DNA of 64,000 nt from Gigaspora margarita. Its lineage: Eukaryota > Glomeromycota > Glomeromycetes > Diversisporales > Gigasporaceae. The translations under genes were made by a program, and so were the position numbers. The notes below the pieces were generated by a model. It was not told where the DNA came from. It did not search any database and saw nothing but the letters and a program-made list of their open reading frames with translations. How positions within the stretch are numbered: the stretch's first letter is position 1; each line of letters begins with the position of its first letter. The stretch lies in NCBI GenBank assembly GCA_009809945.1, contig WTPW01002187.1, positions 6,601 to 70,600 of the forward strand, written 5' to 3'. Shown piece after piece: positions 12,207-24,579 of this stretch.

Positions 12207-13662
12207 ATGCAGATAGAGATAATTACTATACAATTAGATGCAGTTAAGGATTTTTTGAGCAACCCTGCTGACCACATCCTAAATGCCATTTCAGCCTTAC
12301 GATATCAGACAGATAGCAAAGCACAGGAAGTATTTGTTATCAAATTTATGAACATTGCGCCCCAATTGTTGAATTAGCAGTTCTAAGAATTTTAGAGCTT
12401 CAAGATGTAGAAATTCAAAAACAAAAGCGTTTATATGAAGAGTCAGTAGTTAAAGAAAAAGAAATTTTATTAAACAAAGAAAAAGAAGATCGAGAAAATG
12501 AAGTTCGCTTAAACAAAGAAAAAGATGAACAGGAAATAAGAAAATCACAGGAAAAAGAGCAAGAATTATTAGAAAAACAGAAAATGCTTCTTGTTCTGTC
12601 TGAAATAGGATGTACAGATTATGGCATCAAGAAGCAACTTAGCAGTATCACAAATATAGCAGATGAGAAGCTAATAGTACCTGTTGAAAATGACATTTAT
12701 GAGTCAATTCATGCTCCAAAAAATAGATCGAATTATAAAGAGGAAATTAAAGAGAGTTTCAAAAATGAAGCGAATCCCAAATCAAAAAAAGGAAAAGCAG
12801 TACTCAGCAGTGCTAGTTTCAATACAGAAGGCTTGACGGGGTCATCAAGTTTAGAGCAGGTCCCAGTACAGAGCACAGTAAATAGAACAACTCGAATCAC
12901 TTTTTGGGACATGCCAGCAAAGGGTAGAACAGACAACCTGCACAAGTTCATTAGTAACTTCAGTCAAATTGAAATTCTCAAAGATTTTTTAACAGAAATG
13001 GTTACTCTAGGCTTGAGCTTGAGGTGAGGCTCTTGCCTAGCAAAACAACTCAACTCCAAAATACTTGAGCACTCCCACAAAACAACGAAGCTCTAACTCG
13101 CATTATAGTAGGAGAGAGAGCCAAGGATCTGCTCAGAGAAAGGCAGAAAATATCAGCAAAATTATGTGGTCTCCCAAAAAACACAAACGAAGTAATCTTA
13201 TGGAGACATTTAAAACATATTAACGCAAAGATAGTACATATCTTCAAGAACAGAAATGGACATCAAAGAGGCTTAGCTTTGGTCGAGTTCGAGAGTGAAG
13301 AGGACAAATGTAAAGCTTTCAAAACCAAGGTCAAATACTTATACACACAGTTTGCCTGGGCCCAAGAAGATGTTAACATGACAAATATGGCAAGAAAACA
13401 AGAACCAAAAATGGGCGCAGCTCATATCCAACAAGCAGAAAGCAAAGAAATTCAAAAAGAAGTACCTGTACTACATAAAGAGCTAAATAACAAAGACTTG
13501 TTAATTGAGATTCTCAATAGACTGACCCATTTAGAGGAATCAGAAAGGTCCAACAATCCTGCACGGCCAAATTTTTACATACAGAGAAAGAGTTACACCC
13601 ATCAAAAAGAAAATGTCCATGGGGAAAGGAAAAAAATCAGGTACAGAGCAAACCGTTTCTAA
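12207..13662 (+). pseudogene. LINE C ORF1: coiled-coil plus RRM protein, broken
   Basis: ATG at 12207 opens a frame that shifts near 12370 into a Lys/Glu-rich heptad-like stretch (about 12400-12590, coiled coil). A low-complexity linker follows, then RRM-like segments. The first has RITFWDMPAKGRTDN (about 12890). The second has the RNP2-like KLCGLPKNTN (about 13160) and the RNP1-like RGLALVEFES (about 13268). RRM-type ORF1 proteins are known in several LINE groups and bind the transcript. A stop near 13068 and a frameshift near 13020 break it. It shows no resemblance to ORF1 of LINEs A/B. Confidence 0.72.
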
Positions 13663-14346
13663 TTGTAGCCTTGGGCGTCTCTAACAAATACTGCAACACA
13701 GAAGAAGTATGTTGCAGAGAAGAGGAGGAGGAGAAGAGAAACAATCTAGTAACAATAGCATTCCACAACATAAACGGGATTAAATCAGACAATACCAAAC
13801 TTGAAAGCCTCTTGGACTTTGCAGAAGGGAAAAAAATTGACATTGTTGGGCTATATGAAACAAACATTCAGGAAAAGGAGAGTCAATAGTTGATTAAGAA
13901 AGAAGAGAAGTACAGAGGCTTTTGGGCACATCAGCGAATTATATATACATAATCTTACGTAAGATATTACGGCCCGTAATATTACAAAAATCTTACGATC
14001 GTCATAGTGTATTACGTAATATATTACGTTAGATTACGGTAATATTACGGTTATTATTTCGAAATATTTTGAAATATACCAAATAAAAAAAAATGCAAAT
14101 TACCTCCCCTCACAGGGGTCGTGTACTCATGCAGATCAATAAACTAATGCGTGCAGGAGGTAATATTTTGATATTTTCGCATTGTTTCGCAATATTTTGG
14201 ATCATTTCGCATTGTTTCGCAATATTTGGCAAATTTTCGCAAAATTTTAAAAAATAAATAAACGATATACTTATTCACATAATCATGCTTTTTTACAGGT
14301 TTTCGCTTTATTTCGCAAGGTTTCGCAATTTATTATAAAATTTTAC

Positions 14347-14628
14347 ATTTTTTTATTTATTATTATTTTTTTATTTATTATTATTTTTTTATTTATTATT
14401 ATTTTTTTATTTATTATTATTTTTTTATTTATTATTATTTTTTTATTTATTATTATTTTTTTATTTATTATTATTTTTTTATTTATTATTATTTTTTTAT
14501 TTATTATTATTTTTTTATTTATTATTATTTTTTTATTTATTATTATTTTTTTATTTATTATTATTTTTTTATTTATTATTATTTTTTTATTTATTATTAT
14601 TTTTTTATTTATTATTATTTTTTTATTT
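14347..14628. repeat. 18-bp minisatellite TTTTTTTATTTATTATTA
   Basis: About 16 near-perfect direct copies run straight into the assembly gap, so the true array length is unknown. Reading frames of repeating NKKIII here are artefacts of the repeat. Confidence 0.95.
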
Positions 14629-15323
14629 NNNNNNNNNNNNNNNNNNNNNNNNNNNNNNNNNNNNNNNNNNNNNNNNNNNNNNNNNNNNNNNNNNNNNNNN
14701 NNNNNNNNNNNNNNNNNNNNNNNNNNNNNNNNNNNNNNNNNNNNNNNNNNNNNNNNNNNNNNNNNNNNNNNNNNNNNNNNNNNNNNNNNNNNNNNNNNNN
14801 NNNNNNNNNNNNNNNNNNNNNNNNNNNNNNNNNNNNNNNNNNNNNNNNNNNNNNNNNNNNNNNNNNNNNNNNNNNNNNNNNNNNNNNNNNNNNNNNNNNN
14901 NNNNNNNNNNNNNNNNNNNNNNNNNNNNNNNNNNNNNNNNNNNNNNNNNNNNNNNNNNNNNNNNNNNNNNNNNNNNNNNNNNNNNNNNNNNNNNNNNNNN
15001 NNNNNNNNNNNNNNNNNNNNNNNNNNNNNNNNNNNNNNNNNNNNNNNNNNNNNNNNNNNNNNNNNNNNNNNNNNNNNNNNNNNNNNNNNNNNNNNNNNNN
15101 NNNNNNNNNNNNNNNNNNNNNNNNNNNNNNNNNNNNNNNNNNNNNNNNNNNNNNNNNNNNNNNNNNNNNNNNNNNNNNNNNNNNNNNNNNNNNNNNNNNN
15201 NNNNNNNNNNNNNNNNNNNNNNNNNNNNNNNNNNNNNNNNNNNNNNNNNNNNNNNNNNNNNNNNNNNNNNNNNNNNNNNNNNNNNNNNNNNNNNNNNNNN
15301 NNNNNNNNNNNNNNNNNNNNNNN
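14629..15323. other. Assembly gap (695 N)
   Basis: A run of N follows the minisatellite; presumably the array could not be assembled. Long frames crossing it are meaningless. Confidence 0.99.
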
Positions 15324-15659
15324 GAAAAAATAAATGACGCGAAACCTTGCAAAAACTTGCACAAACTTGCAAAACCATGCGAAAACTTGCGAAAACTTGC
15401 GCCTAACTAAATCATTCTCTAAAGAAGCGTTCTTGGTGTTCTTGATTATGTCAGAAGTCTGAGTAGACATGCGAAAGGTTTTGAAATGTTGTATATCTTC
15501 TTGCAAAGGTGTCTTGTAAAAGTGCCGAAATAAAAAATAATTAAAAAAAAATTAAAAATAAAAATGAAAACAAAAAAACGAAACGAAAACAAAAAATGAA
15601 ACGAAAATAAAAAATGAAACGAAATAAAAACAAAAAAGCGAAAGAAAAAAAATAGAAGA

Positions 15660-15713
15660 TCTAATTATAAACAAAAGATCTAATCTGATCTTGTAGTACA
15701 GAATTTGAATATC
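15660..15713. repeat. Short sequence shared with 32536-32582
   Basis: About 46 bases beginning TATAAACAAAAGATCTAATC are almost identical in this Plavaka-like MITE and in the hairpin array element near 32.54 kb. It looks like a short dispersed module, function unknown. Confidence 0.6.
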
Positions 15714-18700
15714 ATTGAATTATTTCGAACTATTTCGAAAAATCAGTCTAATGCGCGATCCAGGTTACAGACCTACTGATCCTAATCCAGCTTGGTTTCC
15801 TAGTCCCAAATTATTTTGAAAGGGATCGAAATATTTCGTTAACCTATTTCAAAATATTTTGAAATTACTTTCGTAATATTTCGAAAATTTGATAATTCAA
15901 AATATTTTGAAATATATTACGTAAAATTTTGCTTATATTACGGTTCGTAATATCTTACGTAAGATTACGCTATTATAAATTTGCTGATGCATCAGCAGAA
16001 GAAGAAAAGAAAAAAGGGTCTGGCGTAGCATTAATCATACACAAAAGAGTTGAAAATCATCTGGGCAGAGTATTTAGATAGTCACCATATCTGATCGAAG
16101 CAAATTTGGTGTTCAAAAATGAAACATGGTATCTTTTCGTCATTTATATCCCACCTAATGATCAAGAAGTTGAGAAGGAACTTTGCAAAAAATTAGTTAG
16201 TCGAATCGAGCAAGTTCAACGTAGTGACAAAGCACAGGTTCTGATCATAGGAGATTTTAATACAGAAGCGAGTAGCACTTTATTAAATGGTAAAAAAGCG
16301 CAAGTAGGGCTAAATAGAAGAAGCCTCCTACAGAAGTTAATAGATAGAGTGTTTAAAAACACTCATACGCACTTAGACATAGGCTCTAGCAGGATGACAC
16401 GTAAGGGTCTAAATAAGGATTCCGAAATTGACTACATCTGGTTGTCACAAAACTGGCATACTGAGTTAATAAGATGTAAGATTCAGGATATGAACCTGTA
16501 TACAAACAGTGATCATCATATGATTTTGGCTTGGTTGGTCTACAGAGCACACTATAGCAACCAAAGTAAAGCGCAAAGACGAAGGGCAAAAAGCAAAAAA
16601 ATTTGCATAGATGCAGAGGAAATTATAGAGGAAGATTGGATTGCCTTCGCAAAAAGAACAGATGAAATAGTGAAGTCTGCATGCAACAAAAGGAAAACCT
16701 CTTCGAATAATGGTGACAAGACAGAAAAGGACCCCTTTTCACAAGAAATTTTAGATCTGGAATGGGATATGCTTGAGTCAAGTATAAGAACAGCAGCAAA
16801 CAAAATGCTACCAAAGAAGCAGTTTACGGCATCAAAATCTAAAGAAACAAATGAAGATCACGACTGTGATCTGCAAAAATTGTCCAAATGGCTAAATAGG
16901 CTCTGCAGAAAAGGGAAAAAGAACATTGGAGCTGTACTAAATGTTAATGACAAAGTGGAATTAGAAGATGTCCTGACCATGATTAAGTCAGAACTAGACG
17001 AAGAATTCTGCTTTGAAGGCGATACAGATATATGGTCCACTAACACATATGAGCATTTAGAGCAGTTGGNACAGTTNGTTAANACNGTTTGGAAGAAAAT
17101 GAATCTGCTGAGAGCAGAGAAGAAAATTAGAGAAAGCATTGAAGAACGCTATGAAAGAATAGTAACAAATCAAAAACTAATGTTNAATAGTATCTTAGAG
17201 AGGCCAACCAGGAAAATTAAAATTGACAGGNCATGCGAGGAATCNGGAGATGACTTTAGGCTATTCACAAATGAAAAAGATGTTCTAAACAAAGTAGAGA
17301 CACACTTTAACAAACAATTCAGAAAAAGAAACTTTAACGTTAATAAGCTACGAGGTGTATGGAAAGAACAATACAAACCCAGAGAAGAAATAGAAGAAGA
17401 ATGGTACAACCAAGTATCAAATAAAATCACACTAGCAGAATGGGAACACGCTCTTTCTACAACACAAAACACTTCAGCCCCTGGGATTTCAGGCATCACG
17501 TATCCAATCCTAAAACATATTGGAAAGTTTACAAAGCAATTCTGCATTGACCTAATGTCGAAGTGTTTAACTAGTGGTAAGATACCAATGAAATGGAAGT
17601 TGGGTCTTTTATATCCTATTCCAAAAAAGGAGGAGTGGAATTTCAATTTGAACAACATTCGCTCTATTGTACTGCTAGAAACATTAAGGAAAATTTTAAA
17701 TAAAGTCATCATGCAAAGGCTAGACCACATATTTAAAGAAAGAAGGATACTGAAAGGTCCGAACTTCGTGGGTCTGTCATGAGAAAGTACTGAAGATCCA
17801 ATCCACATTTTGAATTGTATAACTGAAGAGGCCAGAGAAAAGCAAAAAGAAGCATGGGTATTGTTTCAGGATATGCAAAAAGCTTTTGATTCCGTAAGAA
17901 TGTCCTTTCTAGAACTAGCACTCAAAAGAATCAAGATGCCTGAAAATCTGTGCAAATATATTTTAAACTTCTACCAAAGAAGACAATTCGAAATCATAAC
18001 CGCATTCGGAAACACAAACCAAATTACAGCAGGTGATGGTATAGATCAGGGTGAGGTTTTATCTCCCTTGGTCTGGTGTATCTACTATGATCCACTCTTG
18101 GGTGAGGTGCAAAATAACAAGAAATGGGGTTATGAAATTGCAGTTAGGTGGCCGCTAGACCTGCGCAACTCTAGAGTTAAGGAGATATCATGGCGCCAAT
18201 CAGTCCTGGCTTATGCGGACGATACAACTTGGATTGCCAAGTCCAAAAAAGAATTGGAGGAAATATTAGAACTGGCTGATGAATTCTATGACTTGAATAA
18301 CATTAAAATTAATAAGAAGAAGTCAGAATTGGTAGTTATAAATGGAACCAAGCAACTAGCAGACCAGGACCATAAAATTTGTGCCAGGGATGGAACTGAG
18401 ACAATTGCGAAGTTAAAGGATGACCCAGCAAGATTTCTTGGCGTATGGGTTTCTGAAAAGAACAGGAAAAACTGTAGTATAAAGCTAGTAGAACAAGAGA
18501 TCCATGGGCTCGTAAGAACATTAAGGAAAAAGAAAGTATCTGTAGGGCACTTACAATATATTAACAACAAAGTTTTAATTCCAAGAATAGAGTATAGATT
18601 AAAATGCCATATAGTAAACAAGCAGGTTTGTGACCGTCTGCACAGACCATAGTTAATGCTAGTCAAAAGTAAGTCCGGGCTAGCAAGATCTACTGCAAGT

Positions 18701-20931
18701 GGAATACTACACCACCGCAATCTCTTGGGCTTTAGAACTATATGGCAGGCAAGTCTCGCACAATAGTTAACAAGTCTGATGGTAAGATTAAATAACACAG
18801 GAATTGTAGGAACAGTTACATGGATTAGGCTTAGACAAGCCCAGCTAGATAGCAAATGCAAGGAGTGTATAACAATCTGGAGCAATAGTAGAATTAAAGG
18901 GAGCAAGTTCAGGTTTAATTTTAATGCCAAGCTGATACAAGAAGCAAAAGCACTTAAAATAAATGTAAAATGTAAGTTAGCAGGCAAAACTTCCAAAGAA
19001 ATACGGTCACTGTTAAATGCGAGCGAAAGAAAAAGGTTCCTGAAGAACCGCAACAACCACTGGATAGTTGTGGAACAACTGATCAGTTCAGATGGAATGC
19101 AGCTTTTGACATGGACACAACTGCAGAAACTTAAAGGCCTTAGTGGTTACGGGAAAAAGCCCTTCTGGTTCCAAAAAGTAGAGGAGCTACTTATCCAAAA
19201 CAGGGCAACAAGAGAACTAAAGCCATGCTATATATTGGAACATGGAAATAGCTGGGCCATCCAACCTACTCTACTGCCTATCTCGAATGACAAAAGAAAA
19301 CTGGAATGGATTGTGTTTAGCAACGATGGAGGAGAAATAGAGATAGGCAGAATTAAGAAAAAATTAAAAAAAGAAGTCCTAGAAGTTGAGCATTGGGTTA
19401 GAGAAAATGAAAATAATGAACTTTTAATTCAGTGCTCAGGGTGTCAACTAGACAAAGCAACTCCTGAAGGGTTATGTCTCCTCAAGAAGAAATTTCAGAA
19501 AAACAAAAGGGCTCTGAAAAAGGAATAATTAAAAAGAAAGAAGCAAGCAAAGCCTTTTGTAAAATTCCACTTAATGCTCTTTATACGTCTAACAGATCGC
19601 AAGAACTTGGTTTGATAGACATGGCCAAGGACGTAAAAGTAATTATCGAAACAGTAACAGGAGCAATTATTGACAAGTACATTTCAGAGCAAGAGCGCAG
19701 AAACGAGTTTAAAAAAATTGCACGCGATGTAGCAAGAAGTCAAAAAATAGGTATATACACGGATGGCTCTCTAGAAGTGTTAGAAAATAGTATCCAGCCA
19801 CAAAAAATGGGAATAGGCTAGATCATTCTTGATGAACAGGACCAAGCCAACTCTNNAATATTAGCACAATTCGCTNGAGCTNTNCANGATTGGCCNTCCT
19901 NAACCAGAGCAGAATTAGCTNCAATAGGGGCAGCACTTCTAGTAANGCCACAAAANTGTAAAATTANNATTTATACTGATAGTGCTAATGCTATNAGTAT
20001 AATTAAAAAGATANGATTTGATCAGAAAAAGTCAAAAATATCAAAGCTTAAAAACGGAAGTATTTTAGCAATGATTATAGATCTCATCGAACACAAGAAG
20101 TTAGATATCAAGTTTGTTAAGGTAAAAGGTCATGATGGAGTATATTTTAATGAGCAGACAGACAAGAAGATTGTAGGGGGAAAAGTTTTTCATTGGAACG
20201 TAGATTGGTCAAGGATATTAAAAGTGGTACCGAGATGGAAAAGGCATATAATAGATGTCACTATTAGAGGGTTAGTAGATAGTATTACAAACATGTATTA
20301 TAGTCTAGAATGGTTACAAACAAGTAGTATAGATGAATTAGTGAACAAAAATAATGGAGATGTTGTAATTGATTGGAAGGAAATTTGGCGGAATAACAGG
20401 GAAAATGCAGAAACAAAATGTAGAAGTATGGAAAATAGTAGGAAGTGGGTTTTTGATACAAAGTGTCTAAACAATCTACTGCCGACTTTAAGCATTCTTC
20501 ACCGAAGAAACCTAGCGCTGTATCCAAGTGCCACCTGCATAGCATGTAAACGTGAAATAGAAGACTTGGACCATTTAGCAAGTTGCGAAATCTACGAAAG
20601 TTTTTGGAAGAAAATTGAGCTCGAATCCGCAAAATCAACCTTAAATGAACCAATCACATCTGATAGGAATCGAAAAGGCAAAAACCGAGAAGAAGATCCA
20701 TCAGCTGGCATTACGAGCATAGAAGCAACACTAATAGGTCCTACAAGGCCAATCAGTTTAGAAACCTGCATAAACTGTATAAGAGGAGTGTTCTTTACCT
20801 CTAACGATTTAAGCAAAAAAGAGGTAACTACTCAGAAAAAGTACTTACATGAGCTTAGAAGAGCGTTCAAAAGAGATATTTGGCCCTTCAGGTGCGAGGT
20901 CGTTAATGACTAGGAGAAGGATCATGACATT

Positions 20932-21141
20932 ATGGCCAAGAAAAAAAGAGAAAAATCCTCAAGAAGCAAAACCAAGAAGAAGGAGTCAGCCAAAAAGTCT
21001 GCTGAGCAAGTAACTATAGAACACACGGCAAAAAAGAACATAGTATGGTCTAGGGTAGAGGAACAGATAACAAATTTGATCCAAACTAATGTGAAACCTA
21101 AATGGTCTGGTCTCTACAGACCACTAATTAAACGAACATAA
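20932..21141 (+). CDS. Small Lys-rich ORF after LINE C ORF2 (69 codons)
   Basis: It begins 18 bases after the ORF2 TAG and is in the same frame, so it may be either a C-terminal extension lost to a stop mutation or a separate small ORF3. The N-terminus is strongly basic (MAKKKREKSSRSKTKKKES), consistent with nucleic-acid binding or nuclear import. No family recognised. Confidence 0.4.
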   Translation: MAKKKREKSSRSKTKKKESAKKSAEQVTIEHTAKKNIVWSRVEEQITNLIQTNVKPKWSGLYRPLIKRT

Positions 21142-21398
21142 ACGCAATCTTGACAAGGCTAGCAACCACCGTCCACTGACCTGAGAGAGTACCTTCAGCA
21201 AGTTGAAGTCCTAAGGATAGGAAAAAGGTTGCTGCAGTAGATCACATCTGGGCACTTTAAAGCAGCTGGGTGAGTCTTTATTGTAGAAAAAGAAGGGTTT
21301 AAGGCAGTAGTTGAAAACCTTTGTATTAGATTATATACATTCTTTAGTCAATAAAGGCAGGATTGTCAAAAAAAAAAATAATAATAATAAATAAAAAA

Positions 21399-21646
21399 AA
21401 TAAAATTTTATATTCAATTGTGAAAACTTGTGAAAACCTGTAAGGGCCATATCATTAATCATCTGATTATTTTTTATCAGAGGCCTACTCCCTCTTCCTC
21501 TTCTTTAATATATATATAGTCAGGTTCTTATATATAATTTTAACTTTTTTTACCCCCTCCTCCTCTAAAAAATCACCTGATTTTTGTCACTCCTCTAAAA
21601 TGTTTAAAAATTTGCAAAAAGCATGATTATATGAATATAGTACAGT
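21399..21646. other. AT-rich spacer with GAAAACTTG repeats
   Basis: No gene. GTGAAAACTTGTGAAAACCTG at 21419-21439 resembles the GCGAAAACTTGC subterminal repeats of the transposon at 13932-15986. The rest is pyrimidine-rich. Confidence 0.4.
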
Positions 21647-21775
21647 AGTGATAGTAAATGACCTGGTTATTGCCTTTTTTTCAAATGATCTAGATCATTT
21701 CAGACTAAAATTCATAATAAAATTGAGGTCATTTAAGATCATTTGAAGATCATTTGAAGGTCATTTACCATCACT
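21647..21775. mobile_element. 129-bp MITE with 10-bp TSD (MULE-like)
   Basis: Ends AGTGATAGTAAATGACC and GGTCATTTACCATCACT are inverted repeats. A 10-bp duplication ATAGTACAGT flanks it (21637-21646, 21776-21785). Duplications of 9-11 bp point to Mutator-like elements. Internal repeats of ATCATTTGAA are present; non-coding. Confidence 0.7.
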
Positions 21776-21949
21776 ATAGTACAGTAGTATTATTAATTGA
21801 TATCATATCAGATATATCAGCAAATTTAATAGGGTGTAATATTATTAAATAATTTACAAGCCATAAAAATGGCATAATATAAAGTAAGATATTTCAAAAA
21901 CTTGCAAAATAATAAATTATGAAATATTACATAAGATATTTCACAATAT

Positions 21950-23430
21950 TTCGAAATAAACATTGTAATATTATGAAAAATTTACAGATAGTAAATTAAA
22001 TCACATTAATTCATAACAGCTAAAGATAATTAAAATAAGTAAAACTATCGAAATAGCTAAGCGTATATTATTAAAAAAACAATACTAATTTAGAAATTTA
22101 AATTAGATTATCACTAAATTTATTTTAATATAAATCAAGAAAATTTTGAATAAATTAATTTGTTTCGAATTAGATATCAATAAATTAAATTGTTTCACAT
22201 TAGTCTCAATAATTTAAATCAAACATAAAATGTATCAAATAAGATTGATAGAAAAATTACTAAGTAGTTGATAGTATATTATTATTTAATTAAGTCTAAA
22301 AAATTTAAATAAATTATAATTAATTATAAAATTAATTCTGATATATTATATTATTAAAATAATTAAATAATTTGCTGTTTTTTGCTATTTTTTATTTAAA
22401 TACAATCTTATCTTTTAAAGCTTCAACTTTAGTTAGGATTATTATAATATTTGCAAATTAAACTGATTTATTAAATGTATTAGTCCTAACAAACTATTAT
22501 TTTAGAAAATCTCTATTATTTTGATTAAACTTTATTATTTTAAAATTTACAAGATTTATGTAAACTTCTACATGAACTTTAGAAATAGTTATTTAAGGGT
22601 TAATTTAATGTGAATAAAAGTTTTTAAGAAGTAAAATTTCTACATTGTTAGAAAATCAATCAATAGTCTAATACGTTATATAGTTTAACACATATTATTG
22701 AATTTATTCTACTATTGTTTGTCAATTTTAATTATTTAAGATTATAATTCACAAATAAGTACATTTACTTGCAAAAAGTTTAATTGTATAGCATTTATTT
22801 TGACATTATAGTATAATAATTTGAGTACAGTTACATCTGGTGTATTTCTATGCACTATATTCTGCTTGTTTTATTTTGCTATATTCATATTAATTCGCAA
22901 CAATATGAATTTATTAGAATAAATTTTATTAGTCTCACAATTATCAAGTTAAAAAGTAAAAATTTTACTTTTATAAGCATTATTTAAACCCCTTATATAT
23001 TTATTACTTTAGATTATATATTTAAAATTCTGATTATATAAAAATCTAGAATGCTTTTTCATAACAATAGAATAATTCACATTATGCATATTTGGTTTAA
23101 TTTACTATAAATGGCATCAATTGTTTTTAAGTGGATTAATTTATTTAAAATTGGATTAATTTATTTATAAGTATTTTGCTTATGCTAAATATAGTAATAA
23201 AAGGTTATATTTGATAGGGGCTAATACATTTAAAGAAGTCACTTTATTGTGCATTGTTTTAACTAAATCAAATTTACTTCAAAGTGATCAGAAGTTATTA
23301 AAAACATTAAACAAGTATAGCGAAATATTTCTAATGTATTTAATATATTAAATAACTTTAAATTATATAAAAGTATTTTAAATTTTATCAATAAATCTGT
23401 AAGTTACATAAGTAATATATAAAAAATTGT
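21950..23430. other. AT-rich non-coding interior of the candidate element
   Basis: No ORF of note, no TIR pair and no tandem array recognised. Occasional TTCGAAT and TTTCACA motifs resemble the subterminal motifs of the element. Confidence 0.4.
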
Positions 23431-23433
23431 CCT

Positions 23434-23820
23434 GCGGGTCAATAGCATAGTGGTTATGCTTCCAGAATACAAATTGAAAGTTGATAGTTCAATTCTTCCT
23501 AGAGGCATAATGGAAAAAAACTAGAGTTAGAGAACTGAAACACTATGGGAAAACAGGAACCCAGAATGTCTACAGACAGACTTAATTGGGCAGTTGCTAT
23601 TATCAAATCTGCAGCAGTGAAATAAAACGTGTTAGAGCCTGATTTGAAATAACCAAAGTCACAAAATATACTGAGAGGCCGAAGTCTAAAAAGATACTTC
23701 AGGAACTTGTAGCAACCGTTTTCGAACTGCAACTGTTTGGACCAATAATCGGCCAGCATGTCGATCTATAGCAGTGTTTGTTGTGAGGGTAATATTTGGT
23801 AAGGACCCCTGAATACTGAT
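23434..23820 (+). mobile_element. tRNA-derived SINE (second family), single copy
   Basis: The head resembles a tRNA with an internal pol III promoter: box A-like TAGCATAGTGGTTATGC (23443-23459) and box B-like AGTTCAATTCT (23486-23496). About 300 bp of more mixed-composition body follow, unlike the surrounding AT-rich DNA. The 3' boundary and TSD were not found. The apparent reading frame here (23499-23759, minus) is probably incidental. Confidence 0.55.
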
Positions 23821-24013
23821 ATGTTATATATATTAACCTTCGTCTTCAAATCTTATATAGGTGTACAAAAAAATTTTATTATAGAAGTGTACATTGGCTT
23901 AAAGCTATATATTTAATACATAACAAAAGTTTAATATAAGTTTTTTATACTTTAATAAAGTGTACAATAAAGCAAAATTTATTATTAAGCTAATGTACGA
24001 TAAAGATTTAAAT

Positions 24014-24336
24014 TTTTTTTTTTTTTCAAGTTAAGGTGCTTACTTTGGGAATAAGAGTTTTATTCAAGATATTCAGATCATGAGCTTTCTACATGGAGGT
24101 CACCTGACATAGTACATTGACGAGAGTACAACTAGCTACACCTGCAACTTTTGGTTGCCTATTTAAGTAGCCACCCGAAGGTTCTACACTAGCTGCCATA
24201 CCTGCAACCCGCATACCAGTCATTGCCTATTTTAAACCCTCTGATCATTGCCGTCTGCTAATCCCCACTTGTATCACCAAAACAAGATCCAGATTCTTTT
24301 CTACCTTCCTTAGGACTACTTTATCCTCAGTTAAAA
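24014..24336 (-). mobile_element. SINE copy 1 (5'-truncated)
   Basis: The T run at 24013-24026 is the poly(A) tail on the minus strand. The body shares long stretches with SINE copies at 37681 and 52092, for example TTCTACACTAGCTGCCATAC. ATTTAAAT flanks both sides (24006-24013, 24337-24344). The tRNA-like head of the other copies is missing, so it is truncated at the 5' end. Confidence 0.7.
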
Positions 24337-24579
24337 ATTTAAATATTTTGCTTTTTGGAATTTTCTAAATATTTTCTCAAAGTTTTATTCTGATCTTGCT
24401 TGTAATTTATATTTATTTATTTTTTATTTAAAACTTTTCAGAATATATATTTTTTTATAGAATTTACTAATTTCTTCCTATTGTCTGACTGCCCAGAATT
24501 ATACATGCTAATTTATATATTACCTTCTAAATAAAATAGTTATATTTGTTAGGATTAGGATTAAAGTTAGTAGATAATA

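Larger units (their letters stand above)
13932..15986. mobile_element. Non-autonomous Plavaka/CMC-like transposon in the LINE C endonuclease
   Basis: The termini CAGCGAATTATATATACATA and, on the opposite strand, CAGCAAATTTATAATAGCGT run into a shared AATCTTACGTAAGATATTACG box. The 2-bp target AT is duplicated (13930-13931, 15987-15988), and excising the element restores an open endonuclease frame (..FWAHASAEEE..). Subterminal TTTCGCA/GCGAAA repeats occur at 14170-14330 and 15340-15395. The interior holds an 18-bp minisatellite and an assembly gap, and no transposase is visible. The same terminus occurs at 54063 and, weaker, at 21818, linking it to the large element there. Confidence 0.75.
13671..20913 (+). 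pseudogene. LINE C ORF2: endonuclease-RT-RNase H polyprotein, broken and split by a transposon
   Basis: Endonuclease motifs are HNINGI and YETNI (about 13860) before the insertion, and GDFN (about 16250), EIDYIW (about 16425) and SDHH (16507) after it. RT motifs are AFDSV (about 17884), GIDQGE (about 18040) and LAYADD (18206-18224). After the EQL..LLTW connector and a CSGC pair (19436) comes an RNase H with the full catalytic set: YTDGS (19753), RAELAAI (19903), IYTDS (19969) and KGHDG (20127). A CIAC..H..C knuckle lies at 20535-20590. Defects: TAG at 13887, TAG at 16079, a stop/frameshift at 17780, TAG at 18650, a frameshift near 19500, TAG at 19819, and the 13932-15986 insertion. Confidence 0.9.
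11824..21377 (+). mobile_element. LINE C: full-length, decayed non-LTR retrotransposon of a second family
   Basis: The element sits between two identical 21-bp TSDs (11803-11823 and 21378-21398, an ATAATAATA..AAATAAAAAA sequence). It begins GAACTCTTTTCGCTGATC and ends in an A run (21368-21377). Two main ORFs and a small third one are on the plus strand. Subtracting the 2,055-bp DNA transposon at 13932-15986 leaves about 7.5 kb. It lies head-to-head with LINE A, about 47 bp apart. Scattered N bases at 17070-17245 and 19855-20015 mark poor assembly. Confidence 0.93.

Noticed and set aside
14343-15506. Long minus-strand frames across 14.3-15.5 kb
   Set aside because: They consist of an 18-bp minisatellite and 695 N bases.
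22368-22384. TTTGCTG as a possible right end for the 21818 terminus
   Set aside because: It is not preceded by the CTTACGTAAG-type box and is not followed by AT, so it does not fit the family ends.
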